From Apodospora peruviana (lineage: Eukaryota > Ascomycota > Sordariomycetes > Sordariales > Lasiosphaeriaceae): a DNA stretch of 64,000 bases. A program made the translations under genes and the position numbers. Under the pieces are notes generated by a model. That model saw only the letters and a program-made list of their open reading frames with translations. It searched no databases and had not been told where the DNA came from. This document shows positions 20,401-30,894 of the stretch, piece after piece. Within the stretch, counting starts at the first letter, position 1. Each line of letters opens with the position of its first letter. The DNA is taken from positions 248,001 through 312,000 of the forward strand of contig JAUEDM010000010.1 of the NCBI GenBank assembly GCA_033439685.1. Reading direction: 5' to 3'.

Positions 20401-21415
20401 GACGTTAGAAGGGCATAGCAGTACCGTCAGGTCCGTCGCGTTCTCTCCCGACTCGAACCTCGTTGTATCCGGGTCAGTGGACCAGACCGTCAAGATCTGG
20501 GATGTCGCGACGGGCGCTTGCACACAGACGTTAGAAGGGCATAGCGGTACCGTCAGGTCCGTCGCGTTCTCTCCCGACTCGAACCTCGTTGTATCCGGGT
20601 CAGATGACCAGACCGTCAAGATCTGGGATATCGCGACGGGCGCTTGCACACAGACGTTAGAAGGACATAGCGATTTCGTCAGGTCCGTCGCGTTCTCTCC
20701 CGACTCGAACCTCGTTGTATCCGGGTCAGATGACCAGACCGTCAAGATCTGGGATGTCGCGACGGGCGCTTGCACACAGACGTTAGAAGGACATAGCGAT
20801 TTCGTCAGGTCCGTCGCGTTCTCTCCCGACTCGAGCCTCGTTGTATCCGGGTCAGATGACCAGACCGTCAAGATCTGGGATGTCGCGACGGGCGCTTGCA
20901 CACAGACGTTAGAAGGACATAGCCATTTCGTCATGTCCGTCGCGTTCTCTCCCGACTCGAACCTTGTTGTATCCGGGTCAGTTGACCAGACCGTCAAGAT
21001 CTGGGATGTCGCGACGGGCGCTTGCACACAGACGTTAGAAGGACATAGCCATTTCGTCAGGTCCGTCGCGTTCTCTCCCGACTCGAACCTCGTTGTATCC
21101 GGGTCAGCGGACCAGACCGTCAAGATCTGGGATGTCGCGACGGGCGCTTGCACACAGACGTTAGAAGGGTATAGCGGTGCAGTTACGTCCTCGAAGTTAT
21201 TTACCTCCTGGTCCCGTGACGCGAAAACCCCTTATCGCTTAGAATATGGTACAGACTCGGACAATAAGTGGATTACAAGGGGCTCGGAAAACTGGCTGTG
21301 GCTGCCTCCGGGATGTCGACCGGGAAGTTCGGCTATAGCAGCATCTACGATTGCTATTGGCTGTTCGTCGGGACGTGTTCTAATTATCACGGTCGCGACA
21401 GACAACTACAACTGA
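17403..21415 (+). CDS. STAND/NLR-like protein: HeLo-like N-terminus, NACHT, 11 WD40 repeats
   Basis: Three exons are joined: 17403-17833, 17893-19501 and 19553-21415 (introns of 59 and 51 nt). The second intron (GTATGT...TACTAAC...TTTTCAG) is a multiple of three and is hidden inside an open frame. The product is about 1300 residues. An N-terminal helical domain (MEGLGAAASVIAVVELAAKV) is of the type found at the front of fungal STAND proteins. NACHT follows with Walker A GMAGTGKSTIS (about residue 208), Walker B VVIDALDECD and FFVTSRPELP. Eleven near-identical 42-residue WD repeats follow (about residues 753-1214), then a diverged twelfth unit and tail (GSENWLWLPP). It belongs with the NWD/HNWD-type proteins related to Podospora het-e/het-d/het-r, whose repeats read non-self ligands and trigger cell death. 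All key NACHT motifs are present and no lesion is seen. Confidence 0.92.
19772..21157 (+). repeat. Eleven tandem 126-bp WD40-repeat units
   Basis: Exactly 11 x 126 bp, in frame with the NWD gene. Units differ at few bases. The changes cluster in two spots: the two residues after EGHS plus the Met/Arg three positions later (DYVM, QYVM, STVR, GSVM, GTVR, DFVR, HFVM, HFVR), and the residue before DQTVKIWD (D, A, T or V). The near-identity implies ongoing unequal exchange or gene conversion. The unit boundary is set at ACGTTAGAAGG. Confidence 0.95.
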
Positions 21416-22114
21416 TCTCTTTCTTTTTTATCTATTATAGCGTGCCACAGGAGGGGTCCGGGGGGCTCTCTTAATTTATAACCGTCGTAGTATTCTAGTC
21501 TTCCATATCTTAGTGTCGTGGGATCTGCATCCACCTACAGTTATCTAGTAGAAAAGACTAGTAACGTTAGTGGCTGGAATGCACTAGAAAATGGGATTTG
21601 TCAACTTGCCACCAGGGTCGCCACCCTTTACTACTATAAGAAATTGCAACGCCAAATGCGCTGTAGTTACAAGAGAACACTGCTCGCAACGTGTAATGGA
21701 AGAAGGAGGGTTTAGGTGGTGTTAAGGTAATTTATTGAAGCCACGTCCTTTCACTTCCGTGGGCAGGCCAAGCTCCCATCTTGTAGCCGACTCTTGGTTC
21801 CTGTCTGGCCACCTTGCCTGAACTCTATTTGACTTTATGACGTATGATGCCCTCAGTTCCATGCATTCGTTACCGATGGCGCCTCGGTTCCACGCATCCG
21901 ATGCCATCATTGCCGATGACGCCTTCGTGGACTGTACATACTAACAGTGAGTCTTTGTTGATTTCCCTTGGTCCCCTGAACTGGTGTGAGTGGGTCTATG
22001 TGGGGCGCCCCTTTCACTCAGCCGATCAGAGCTAATCTGACTTCCAATTGGTTGTTCTGTCATGGCTCAAACAGTGTTGTTTACTAGGGCCCACTTATCG
22101 AAGCTTGCAGCCAA
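21416..22114. other. 3' flank of the NWD gene, no gene seen
   Basis: Short unsupported ORFs only. Separates the NWD gene from the broken HET domain on the opposite strand. Confidence 0.35.
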
Positions 22115-22662
22115 TTACCTGTCATGCACAATGCGGGATGGGGCTTGGCGTCCGGAAACGGATATAAGGGATAAGATTTGCTGGCTCTTTAAATCTGCAA
22201 GATCACATCCATCTCTGAACCACACCAGGACAGTTCCTGGAGCGTCCAGCCACGGGTGAACCACCTGCTTGTCCGGAAAGCAACCTCCCAGGACGTTGAA
22301 GAGTTGCCGACCGAAGCGGAAACATCGGCCAGGTACACGTAACATTTCGCAGCCCTGCGGTACCACTGGAACATGGAATTGATTGCCTCGTTGAGCTCGG
22401 TGCTGTTGGTCTTGTCGATGCAGCAGGTGTCAACCCAAAAATAGATAAGGCAGTGCCGCTGTGCTTGGTCCGCGGTGAAGCTGATTTTGGCATATCCGAC
22501 CTTGTCCCTCCCGGTCCCGTCGATTATGTCGCGGTAGGTCACTTCGTCCGAGTCGGGACCCCATGTGTGCGAGAGAATGACGTGCTGGGGAACATCATCT
22601 TCTCCGACCAGGTCGCTTGTCAGGCCGAACGCGCCAGAAAGATCCCGCTTCAAGAGGCGCAT
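22115..22662 (-). pseudogene. HET-domain gene fragment
   Basis: From the ATG at 22662 the frame gives a clear N-terminal HET domain: HVILSHTWGPDSDEVTY, GYAKISFTADQAQ, FWVDTCCIDKTNSTELNEAI, FQWYRRAAKCYVYLADV and FTRGWTLQEL. After LQEL (about 22230) the frame diverges and stops. The +1 frame continues with APGTVLVWFRDGCDLADLKS, which resembles the next HET block (LAPxxVxFFxxDWxxLGxK), so a small deletion probably caused a frameshift. Homology fades near 22115 and no NB-ARC or other partner domain follows. It may be a HET-only gene or the front of a lost HET fusion. Confidence 0.8.
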
Positions 22663-22737
22663 CGCTACTGCTGACCCGGAGGCTTGATAAGTTGTAGTAG
22701 GTGGGTGGCAGTAGTGTTTTGCAAGAGTGTTTTGCAA

Positions 22738-23716
22738 GCGGGGAAGTTGGCCAAGTGTGCGGCTGAGCCTGACGGTGACCTGAAATGCCGCTTCATGTCT
22801 GAGCCTCCCAGTGACCGACGAGTACGCCCTGTCATGTCATTTCAATGTCCTGCATCGCCAAGTTTTCGTCATTGGTCCCCGAATTCGGAGAGATCAAAGA
22901 TATGTCAGCCACAATCGCCAACTATCGAGGCCAAACCCATGGTATCGGCGGGGGAAGGCCCTTTTAAGTTTTAAATAGACATCGCATCCGTGCTTCAAAG
23001 GTTGTCCTGCGTTTGTGGAGTCGAGAGAGGACAGCTGCAAGAGTGACTGCAAACTTCCGAGTGGCTGCCTCCCGGTCTTGCCTTGCAGTTCAATGGTCAA
23101 GGTTGGTTGATATGTCCCTGCCGCATAAGAAGCATCCTTTCCATTTCCGTCCCAGCGTGGTCCACAACAGGGGCAGCGGCGAAAGGAGAGCACCACATAG
23201 CACTGTTTCGAGCCGGCACCGAGAATATCTGAGGTCCCTATTGCTTGTACCGGATGAACATACTCTATGGAATAAAGTATCCGTATCCCAGTTGGTATTT
23301 TGTGAGTTCCAACGACTCAAGGAGGGACGTAACAACAGCGCATTGAAGTCCCTGTGGAGCACCGGGCGGGACCGGCGGATCGGAGCTTCCCCATCAATGG
23401 TTTCGGGCATCGCAACTGCCAACTGGACTCCTGGAGGCAGCTGCTGTATCCAGTTCTTGCTGTAAAATGAAAGAACACCTGGACAAACATGAGCCACCCC
23501 CTGATGATGTCAATTGCCCCGAAACCCCTCAACGTGAGGTGGGCAGTGGATCTCGGCCGGACAGTTTTTTTTTTTTTTTGCAAATTCCACCTTAGCGTGA
23601 ATCACTTTGAGCGCGTCAAAAGTCCAAACGCGTCGCGACGCGACTCGTGTCCCTTACAAACCCCATATGCTTCAACCGAATACAATCGTTTTGATATTGT
23701 CAAAAACGACGTCAAA
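22738..23716. other. Region without a supported gene
   Basis: Minus-strand ORFs at 23497-23090 and 23583-23317 have protein-like patches, but no start context, signal peptide or domain I recognise. A 15-nt T homopolymer lies near 23565-23579. It may hold a decayed gene. Confidence 0.3.
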
Positions 23717-26059
23717 ATGTCCGGTCGGTTCAAGTCGAGACCGAGAGCGTCGCCAGCGACCTAAGCACCGATGATTTTCACGAGGACCTCCATGCCGACC
23801 TCCTCGCTGCACTGTCGAACATAAGTCTTGGTCAAGCACCGTGGAGAGACCAAGATCTTCAAGACATCTGGCGCTGAGCAGTCCTTTGTCTCCTGTATTC
23901 CGACGTCTCTCACGAGGTCTGCCGGGCACGTCGGGTTGCCGATGGATGTTGACCTATAATCTCGCCATCGACTCTGCTGTCGAGCGGCCGTCCGCCGGTC
24001 TGCGGCGGCAAGAGACACGGGCGCTCCAACACACCTTGAGACGCTGGCTTAGCAAAACACCCCAGCTTCGCGCGATTTCGATCGGGTCTACAGCAAGCTC
24101 AAACACAACTACACGGAGGCAAACATCTCCCTGAGGGACTCAAGTCCCGCGACCTGGCCCAGCTGCAAGTTCTGAAAGACCTTTCCAGCGAACTCCCGTT
24201 CGAAGTCTTCCTGGGCTTGCTGGAAAAGGAAGAGATGGGCGGCGTGGAATACGACGGCGGTTATGACCGCTATGACCGTTGGGGCCACGACGAGACCGAC
24301 GAAGAGAATGAGGATGACTACCTTGAACTCAATGAAATTTTCGACACGAAATACAGGGTCAAGACTCTTCACGACTTGCAGGGACGAAAGGTGATGAATG
24401 GCCTGTCGCTTTCCGAAGATGATATCCTGCAAGAAGACGCCTTTGAGGGGCTTGATCACGAGGATTACGAATGATTCGTGGGGAACTCGGGACCTACAGC
24501 CACCCACTGGTATCGCGCAACAGCGTTGGTCATCGTTCCCCGCGACTCGCTGCTCTGATTCTCTAGTACCGACCCCAACAATCGGGACTACGGAATAACG
24601 GGCTTGTTTCAGACCAACGTCAAATACCAGCTTGGGTGTCTTACCCGAATATGTCTACGACCCGGAATTGTGGATGCCCCTATCGACTCTCTACTCAAGT
24701 TTTGGGACGCAGCATGGAAGAGAAGAACAACGACTGGGAGCGATCTTCCGCTGTGACGATGGCGGGTCAGGATATCTTCAACGTGCTTAAGGTGGCTGTC
24801 AAGCTTGGTCAGTTTGTGCTTTTCGAGGAAGGTGCCAAGCGCCACGCTGGTGTTTTGCCGCTGAGGTTCTTCGACTGGCTACGTGAGTGGGTCGGCGAGA
24901 ACAACATTGATGAGCAGTTCAAGGTAGTTCAGACCGGGTAGGTTGTTCTCCTTTTCATCCGGTCCTACCCTATGTCTCGACCATTTACTGACATGATACA
25001 GGTCGTCCTCAGCCGTCTTGGCGTATCCGTATCTGGATCATCAGGTCAGGGCAGTCGAGCACTTTGCGAATCTGTTCGGCCCAGGTGGGTTCCCTAACGA
25101 GCTTGCTACCAGTACTATACGCGACTGGGCTCGAGAAGTGCTTCGTTCATGTGTTGATGCCAGTTCTAAGACACTTTTAGGGGAGGATGATGGAAAGTCG
25201 GTTGTTCGGCTGGCTGAATATTTTGACGACCGCTCGACATCATCTCATCAGTGTGCGTCTCTTGTTCCTCTACGTGTCCATTCGTGTAGTGATGCTAACG
25301 CTGCCCAAGCGTATTTCCGGTGCGCTCTGGTCAGAGCAATCTCTCGAGCTTCTATCTCGGGCTTATCCAAGGACTCAGACACAACTCTTTCATCAGACAT
25401 CATCCGGACAGCGGCATCCAACCCGAGGCCATCACCAACCTCATCCGGACTGTCGCTGAGACCTTTATCAACGACACGAATCTTATCCAGATGCTCAGCC
25501 CCGACGAGATTAATCGAGTGTACGCTGGTCACCAGTACAGCGAGGCAACACGACGTGCAACTCTCGGCCAATCCATCAACGCCGTCCCGCTCCAGGAATT
25601 TTTCACCTACGCCCTGCTCGGCCGCAACAACGAAGGACCTGGATTTCCAGACTTGGTCAAACCCTTTCTCACCAAATGCATCACAGCTGTCCCCAACATC
25701 CCAGTGATGGAGTTCGCGGGGATATGAATCCCATTATTCGTGGCCTTTGCTCCTTCGTGCCGCTGGAGGACATGGGTTCCAACACGATTCTCTACCGCGA
25801 AATCTACGCATCCATCTTGGGCTCCGAATACGAGAGTATTATGGCTATGAATTGCATCAGGTTGGGACAGCAGAAGGCGCCGGCTACGGCTGCTGCTGCT
25901 GCTGGTGGAGTGACGCCGGGTGCCGTGACACCAACGGTTCCGGCACCTGCGGCGCAGGCGACTCGTCGGCACGTCCCAGCTTGGCAGGATATTTTGAATC
26001 CTTGTATCAAGAGGAAGGTTGGTGAGACGGACATTATAGATCTGACCGGGGACGATTGA
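23717..26059 (+). pseudogene. Degenerate gene, probably related to fungal 2OG-Fe(II) oxygenase-type proteins
   Basis: Coding patches lie in order but in changing frames. They are an acidic N-terminus (DLSTDDFHEDLHADLLAALS, 23750-23810), a block with LPFEVFLGLLEKEEMGG and an Asp/Tyr-rich loop (24190-24320), VGNSGPTATHWYR (24478-24520) after an in-frame TGA, AVLAYPYLDHQVRAVEHFANLFG (25013-25080), FTYALLGRNNEGPGF and the C-terminal VGETDIIDLTGDD. Two good introns remain (24939-25002, and about 25252-25308). The order recalls the long fungal proteins that carry a 2OG-Fe(II) dioxygenase fold before the FLGLLEKEE block, but that fold is absent here, as if deleted between about 23870 and 24100. At least two stops and two frameshifts make it a pseudogene. 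The family assignment is tentative. Confidence 0.4.
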
Positions 26060-26615
26060 GGATGGCGGATATTTACCCCGAATACACATGCTCCATCCGA
26101 CTGGTCGCTGTGATCCTTCCCAGGTCCAACACAAAGCATGTCACATGAGTCCCGGATCATCACCATCCCACCGGGAATCGAGCTTTCTCTGTACCTTTCC
26201 CTTTCATTTTTGGAACACACCAAGTACCTAATTTATCACTTGGTTCATTATGGTACATGTAAGGACTGCTACTGTTACAGACCTTGCATTTGAGCAATTT
26301 ATATTTCTTGTACACATGTCAACATATTTGGAAGTGGAATAATTGCATGTTCCACTTATGACTGAAACAAAACAAGTCTCTTAATTTTAACAGACAAACA
26401 GGGTTGGACCTTTCCGTTCTTGAGGTCGCATCTCATTGAAATTCTTGTCTTTCCTTTCGTCTTTCCCAGTCCCGTGAAAACTTGGCGAACTCGTACTTCC
26501 GGACCTATGTTTACTGGAATCTTCAGGTCAGCTCAGTCATCCCAGCTTTATCAATGGCAGGGCTGGATGAAGAGACCAACCAGCATTCGAACTCACATTT
26601 GTTTAACAACTCTGT
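26060..26615. other. Intergenic region, no gene seen
   Basis: AT-rich spacer between the degenerate gene and the small secreted protein gene. Nothing further is recognised. Confidence 0.35.
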
Positions 26616-26804
26616 TTAACCATAGCTGCAAGTGCAGCCTTGCCGCTCGGCTGGATTGAAGCTCGGCCACGGAACGCAGAGGTAACCCCTCGGACAGACT
26701 TTGCCCGTCGCTCCGCAGTTTGACGTGGAACAAGGGCCCGTGTATTGAGCAGAGGCAAAGGCGGCGAGTGCTAGAAGCGACAGAGAAACCTTGGTGAGCC
26801 ACAT
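26616..26804 (-). CDS. Small secreted cysteine-rich protein (62 aa)
   Basis: The ATG at 26804 gives a classic signal peptide (MWLTKVSLSLLALAAFASA) with likely cleavage before QYTG. The mature part of about 43 residues has six cysteines in the pattern C-x4-C-G-x4-C-P-x-G-x2-C-V...C-x-C, enough for three disulfides. Single exon. The same signature occurs in the broken gene at 30.3 kb, so the two are probable paralogues flanking the P450 gene. Size, secretion and cysteine content fit an apoplastic effector or antimicrobial-type protein, but no function is known to me. Confidence 0.65.
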   Translation of the reverse strand: MWLTKVSLSLLALAAFASAQYTGPCSTSNCGATGKVCPRGYLCVPWPSFNPAERQGCTCSYG

Positions 26805-27887
26805 TGCTGCTGGACGGAACAAGAAATGACCGGCTGAGCAACAACAACCAGGACAAATTGTCAGAAAACACAACCCAAATCTTTTGGGTGAGAAAGGTGT
26901 TCTTATACCAGACAGCAAAGGTGACTGAGCCTGTGCAGGCCTGTCTGATCCTCACAGCTCGGACTACCAAGTTTGCCAAGAGCAGAACTGCCTCAAGACG
27001 GGAATGACTGGCCTATGATACACGCTGTCTTATAGAAGTTGGAGATCGCCAAGTTGTGCAAACTACAGATATATACCCATGTTGACTTGATCGGTATTCC
27101 CATTAGTGAGTGGTCAATCGCTGGTCTTGACAAGACGGAAATTAATGTGCTGCATTGTCTTCTTCATACAGACCGGTGTAATATTCGGATTTACCGCAAG
27201 TTCTTAACTTATTCCATGCGTCAATAAAATCGGCGACTACAACCATCATTAGGGCTTAGTATGTTAATCCTCCGCCTTGGTCCGTCTTGGTACTTGGCCT
27301 TGTGCCGTGCCGTGTGAGGGGAAGCGGTAATCCAGGACAACACATCACGCTTGGCTTTCATATTGAGTCCCTTCTCGCTCCTCATCCTCTCGCTCTTATA
27401 CTAAGGTAGTAAAGTCCTGTCGGTGTGTGCTTCTTGAGGACTAAAAGTAGACATTATCCTAGCTAATGAGATTTTAGGATTCTGAGTTACGATAATCAAT
27501 TAATCATGCTTAGAATGACTGAATGATGGAGGTTAGTGGTGGAAAGCGGCCGCCCACACCACGGCCACCCTGCCAATGGACGTCATCCAATGAGAACCCA
27601 AATGTAGGTAATCCAGTGTCCATTATCGTGCACTTTACTGCACAGTTGAAGTGACACGACATACAAATGTAGCTACGGTGTGGCTTGAGTCTAGAACAGT
27701 CGACTGCATGCCACAAACCTCGAGGGTGCGGGGACTCAACTACGCCACTATCAGACTGGAGGGAATGATGACCGTGAGGGGATTAACTTTTGAGATGACT
27801 ACAAAAGGCCAAGGAGAGCAGCTTTGCTGTTTCATACTCCATGTTAGAGACGTCAGTCTGTTTGACATCATCTCGAGACGCGCAAAC
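26805..27887. other. Divergent promoter region between small secreted protein and P450
   Basis: About 1.1 kb between two divergently transcribed genes. No ORF with support and no RNA gene seen. It must contain both promoters. Confidence 0.4.
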
Positions 27888-29782
27888 ATGGCTTCATCAA
27901 CGGGGGGTTCATTCTCCCTTGATGGCGCTACCCTCTTTACCCAGAGCACATTGGTTCTTCTCCTGACCACCCTGACAACTTGCGTGATCATATGGCTGCT
28001 GTACAGCAAGGATGATAGCGGTCCTCCTTCTGTACCTGAGACTATTCCATTCATATCTAACGCGTACCATTTTCTCATGGACATGACCAGATTCATGCGT
28101 CGTGCTAGGTAATAGCCCCTTCCCTTTGTTCAGAGCAGAGTCCTGCAAAACATCACATACTGACTACAGCTTCTTGGTGGTCACAGCAAGGCCTTTGGGG
28201 ACAGTGACCTAGTGAAATTCCGCCTCGGTCCGAAAAGGGCCTACATCCTTCGGGGCCAGCGAAATATCCAGGCCTTGTTCCGCCCAAACCCCGACATCGG
28301 CTCGGAGGGCTTCATGTTACTGGCAATGAAGAAGCTCTGGGATATGAGCCCAAGCGACTCGCTCAAATACGAGAAAGATAAATCCGGCCGACTCAAAACC
28401 CCCAACCCCGGAACCGAGTCCGTCCGAGAATCAGAGCGCTACTGGGCCGGCACTCACCACTTGTACAGCGAGTTCCTAACCAAGGCACACCATGCCAACA
28501 ATCTAGCTGCCAAGTTTTATTCGCTCTTCAACGAGCGTCTCGACCGCCACCAACCCGCCGATGAGTGGGCTACAGTACGTATCTTGGACTTCCTGAAATG
28601 CCACATGGCAGAGAGCGCGACCGTCTCACTTGACGGCGCAAAGATACTGGATCTTAACCCCGACTTCATGGACCTCTACTGGGCCTTTGACAAGGTTGCA
28701 GTTCTGTTGGCATTCGGTACCCCAAGGTGGTTGATACCTAAAGCGTACCGCTTGCGGGAGAAATACTACGCCACCCTGTTTCGATATTGGGAATCGGCGT
28801 GGAAGAATTTCGACTGGGATGGCCCTCTGGTTGAAGCTGATTGGGAAGAGAACTTTGGCTCACGGTTCGCGCGCGAGCTGGCCAGATGGTTGAGGGGTCG
28901 TGGTTTTACCGATCAGACGGCAGCTGGGATGTATGCGGTCATTCTTTTTGGGTGCGTGAGCAGTTGTTGCATCCGGTCAAGAAAAGTTGATGATTGCACT
29001 AACTGAGATATCGGGACAGACTAAACTCAAACACGGTCCCAACAGCGACCTGGATGCTGATCTACATAATACGAGATAAGTCGCTTCTCGACGCTGTGCG
29101 TGCCGAAGCACTGCAAGCGATTGTCGTTGACCCTGCCACCGGGTCTCGTCGCACATTAGATCGGGAGAAACTTGTTTCCCTTCCACTCCTGCAGTCCATT
29201 TACACCGAGGTCCTACGTCTGCATATGTCAGTCGCCCTGGTCCGTGAGACCGTTAAACCTATCATTCTTGAAGGCCACTACATCCCAAAAGGTGCCTTTG
29301 TGCAAGCTATGACGGGGATTTCGCACATGGAAGAGGCGGTCTGGGCTAGAGATGGCCACCCGGCTTCCGAGTTCTGGGCCGCAAGACATCTCTCTTACAA
29401 GGAGACAAAGAGTCAAGACGGCAAAATCAAACTTGAGCCTGAATTCACGTTGGCGGGGAGGACCGGTGCATTCTTTCCTTTTGGTACGTACGTGCCCCTG
29501 ACTTCCAACATCCGCTCCATTGCGGTGTTGCTGACCAAACCTTACGTGCCGATAATGACAGGAGGCGGAACTGGAATGTGTCCTGGAAGGCACTTTGCAA
29601 AACAGGAGGTGTTCCTGGCAGTTGCGGCAATTATCACCAGGTTCGACGTCGAGTTTGTTGAATGGACAGATATGGATGGCGCAAAGTCGGACAGGGAACC
29701 ACGCAGCGATGAGAGATACGCAGGATCAGCGGCGATGCCACCGGACAGGGACATCAAGGTGCGATGGAAACGACTCTGGTAG
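27888..29782 (+). CDS. Cytochrome P450 monooxygenase
   Basis: Four exons (27888-28108, 28187-28951, 29020-29483, 29562-29782) encode 556 residues. All introns (78, 68, 78 nt) keep frame. Intron 2 has a CTAAC branch, and intron 3 is a multiple of three hidden in an open frame. An N-terminal membrane anchor (TLVLLLTTLTTCVIIWLLY) is followed by a Pro-rich hinge. The I-helix reads LNSNTVPTATWML, without the usual AGxDTT acid-alcohol pair, as in CYP7/CYP8-like P450s. ExxR is EVLR in YTEVLRLH. The haem-binding loop is FGGGTGMCPG with the proximal Cys. It acts at the ER membrane with a reductase; the substrate is unknown. The last codons (RLW, stop) fall at the edge of a repeat related to the mannanase 3' flank. 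Confidence 0.92.
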
Positions 29783-29915
29783 TGAAGTAGTGTTCATTTT
29801 CTTTCTCTTGTCAACCTCATTGCTTTTTAATATGATGTCACTCCCTAGGTAGGCTTCCATTTCCGTATGAACCATCTTCTTCGGTTCAACTTCTGATATG
29901 GGGAAGTCACGCCGA
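29779..29915 (-). repeat. Fossil copy of the mannanase 3' end (relic 1)
   Basis: On the minus strand this reads CAGAAGTTGAACCG, then AAGAAGATGG...GAAGCCT and a stop, matching the end of the GH5 gene (coding VQKLNRRR, then stop) at 32937-32885. The match continues into the 3' flank, where both contain CTCCCTAGG and CTCTGGTAG at equivalent positions. Divergence and short indels show it is old. It lies immediately downstream of the P450 stop codon. Confidence 0.7.
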
Positions 29916-30270
29916 AGCTGCAAAGTTCCTGTTTATATAGTGTCAATCCTAATCAGCCGGAATGCCTACTTAGGGGTTGTCACCCTGTCAGTTCCGGGAT
30001 AATACCACATCTTGCGCGGAACAAGATTTCTATATTGGCATCCATTTTCCGGGTCGTCATATATGTATATGATGGACATATTTGTATCAATCCCTTGCGA
30101 GACAAGCGAGGAACTGAAGTACCCAAGTAAGCTTCGTAGATATAAGACGGTCACGTACTTATCCAACCTTAGGTAATCTGTCGCTCCGAAGAGACTTATC
30201 AACTTTCCTCCTACTACCAGGCTCATTCGAGAGAGATACAACAACAATCCAAACTTGGTTAAGTACCAAA

Positions 30271-30754
30271 ATGAAGCCCCCCCCCCCCCCCCCTTCGCCG
30301 TCTCAATCATCTTCTTCCTCACCTCTCTCACCTCGGCGGCGGCCCCTCAAGCGCGCGGACATCACCACCCATCTGCGGTGGCCTCTCGCGCGAACCAAGA
30401 CGCTGTCCCGAAGGTCTACTCTGCGCTCCGACGCAACCACCGAACAGTTTTGACTTGCCGGGGACCTGCGTTCTACAGGCCTGCGGAGGAAAGCCTCCGA
30501 ACAACAGTGGCATTTGCCCACTCGGGCAGATTTGCGTTTACGACAACTCAACGACGCCGCGAACCGATCATCAGCAGGCTGGACGATGCATGGCTGCCAA
30601 CCTTAGCTGCGATGGTGGGTCTGAAAAGTGCAAATCTAATTGGGAATGTTTGAAGGATCCCAAGATTGACTTTGAGTATTGGGGCGAGTTTAACGCCACG
30701 GGTATTTGTATTCCGCCGGGGTCGTTGGTTGATCACATGGATCGGGGCATTTGA
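30271..30754 (+). pseudogene. Cysteine-rich secreted protein gene with frame breaks
   Basis: The ATG at 30271 leads through MK into a run of 17 C. A perfect signal-peptide core (FAVSIIFFLTSLTSAAA) follows, but in a frame the ATG reaches only if the run were 15 or 18 C. The cysteine-rich part is in the third frame from about 30362: ICGGLSREPRRCPEGLLC, then CVLQACGGKPPNNSGICPLG, then seven more cysteines, stopping at 30754. The two modules share C-G-G-x8-C-P-x-G-x2-C, the signature of the 62-aa protein at 26.6 kb. At least two single-base shifts are needed to make one protein, so it is either a pseudogene or affected by homopolymer sequencing errors. Confidence 0.55.
30277..30293 (+). repeat. 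17-nt poly-C tract inside a signal peptide
   Basis: Seventeen C residues directly after ATGAAG. Length changes by one base switch the downstream frame between a Pro/Ser-rich reading and a proper signal peptide. Confidence 0.9.
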
Positions 30755-30894
30755 GTGTTGGGAAATTGCTTGTTGTTTACCGGCTTGAATGGACAATCGT
30801 GGAGCATTATAGAGGTAGACGCAAAGACCTTGTGCTGTTAGAGAAGCGTATGCGTCCGGCGGCAAGGCTCAGGGACGGGACAAGAGTACTAGTA

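Noticed and set aside
19792..21153. Open frame of 453 codons antisense to the WD repeats
   Set aside because: It is the mirror of eleven near-identical 126-bp units. A unit with no antisense stop stays open through the whole array. No start context or domain.
19772..21157. CRISPR-like regular repeat spacing
   Set aside because: Units are contiguous coding WD repeats of 126 bp without spacers, in a eukaryotic gene.
8588..22662. One HET-NB-ARC gene simply split by an 11-kb insertion
   Set aside because: The right HET fragment appears to continue with its own next HET block after a frameshift, and the shared codons at the break differ too much for a target-site duplication. Kept only as an open alternative.
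23090..23583. Minus-strand ORFs as a gene
   Set aside because: No start context, signal peptide, splice logic or recognised domain. Noted only as a possible decayed region.
30271..30453. Pro/Ser/Arg-rich 60-codon ORF as a real protein
   Set aside because: Arises from reading through the poly-C tract out of phase with a clear signal peptide.
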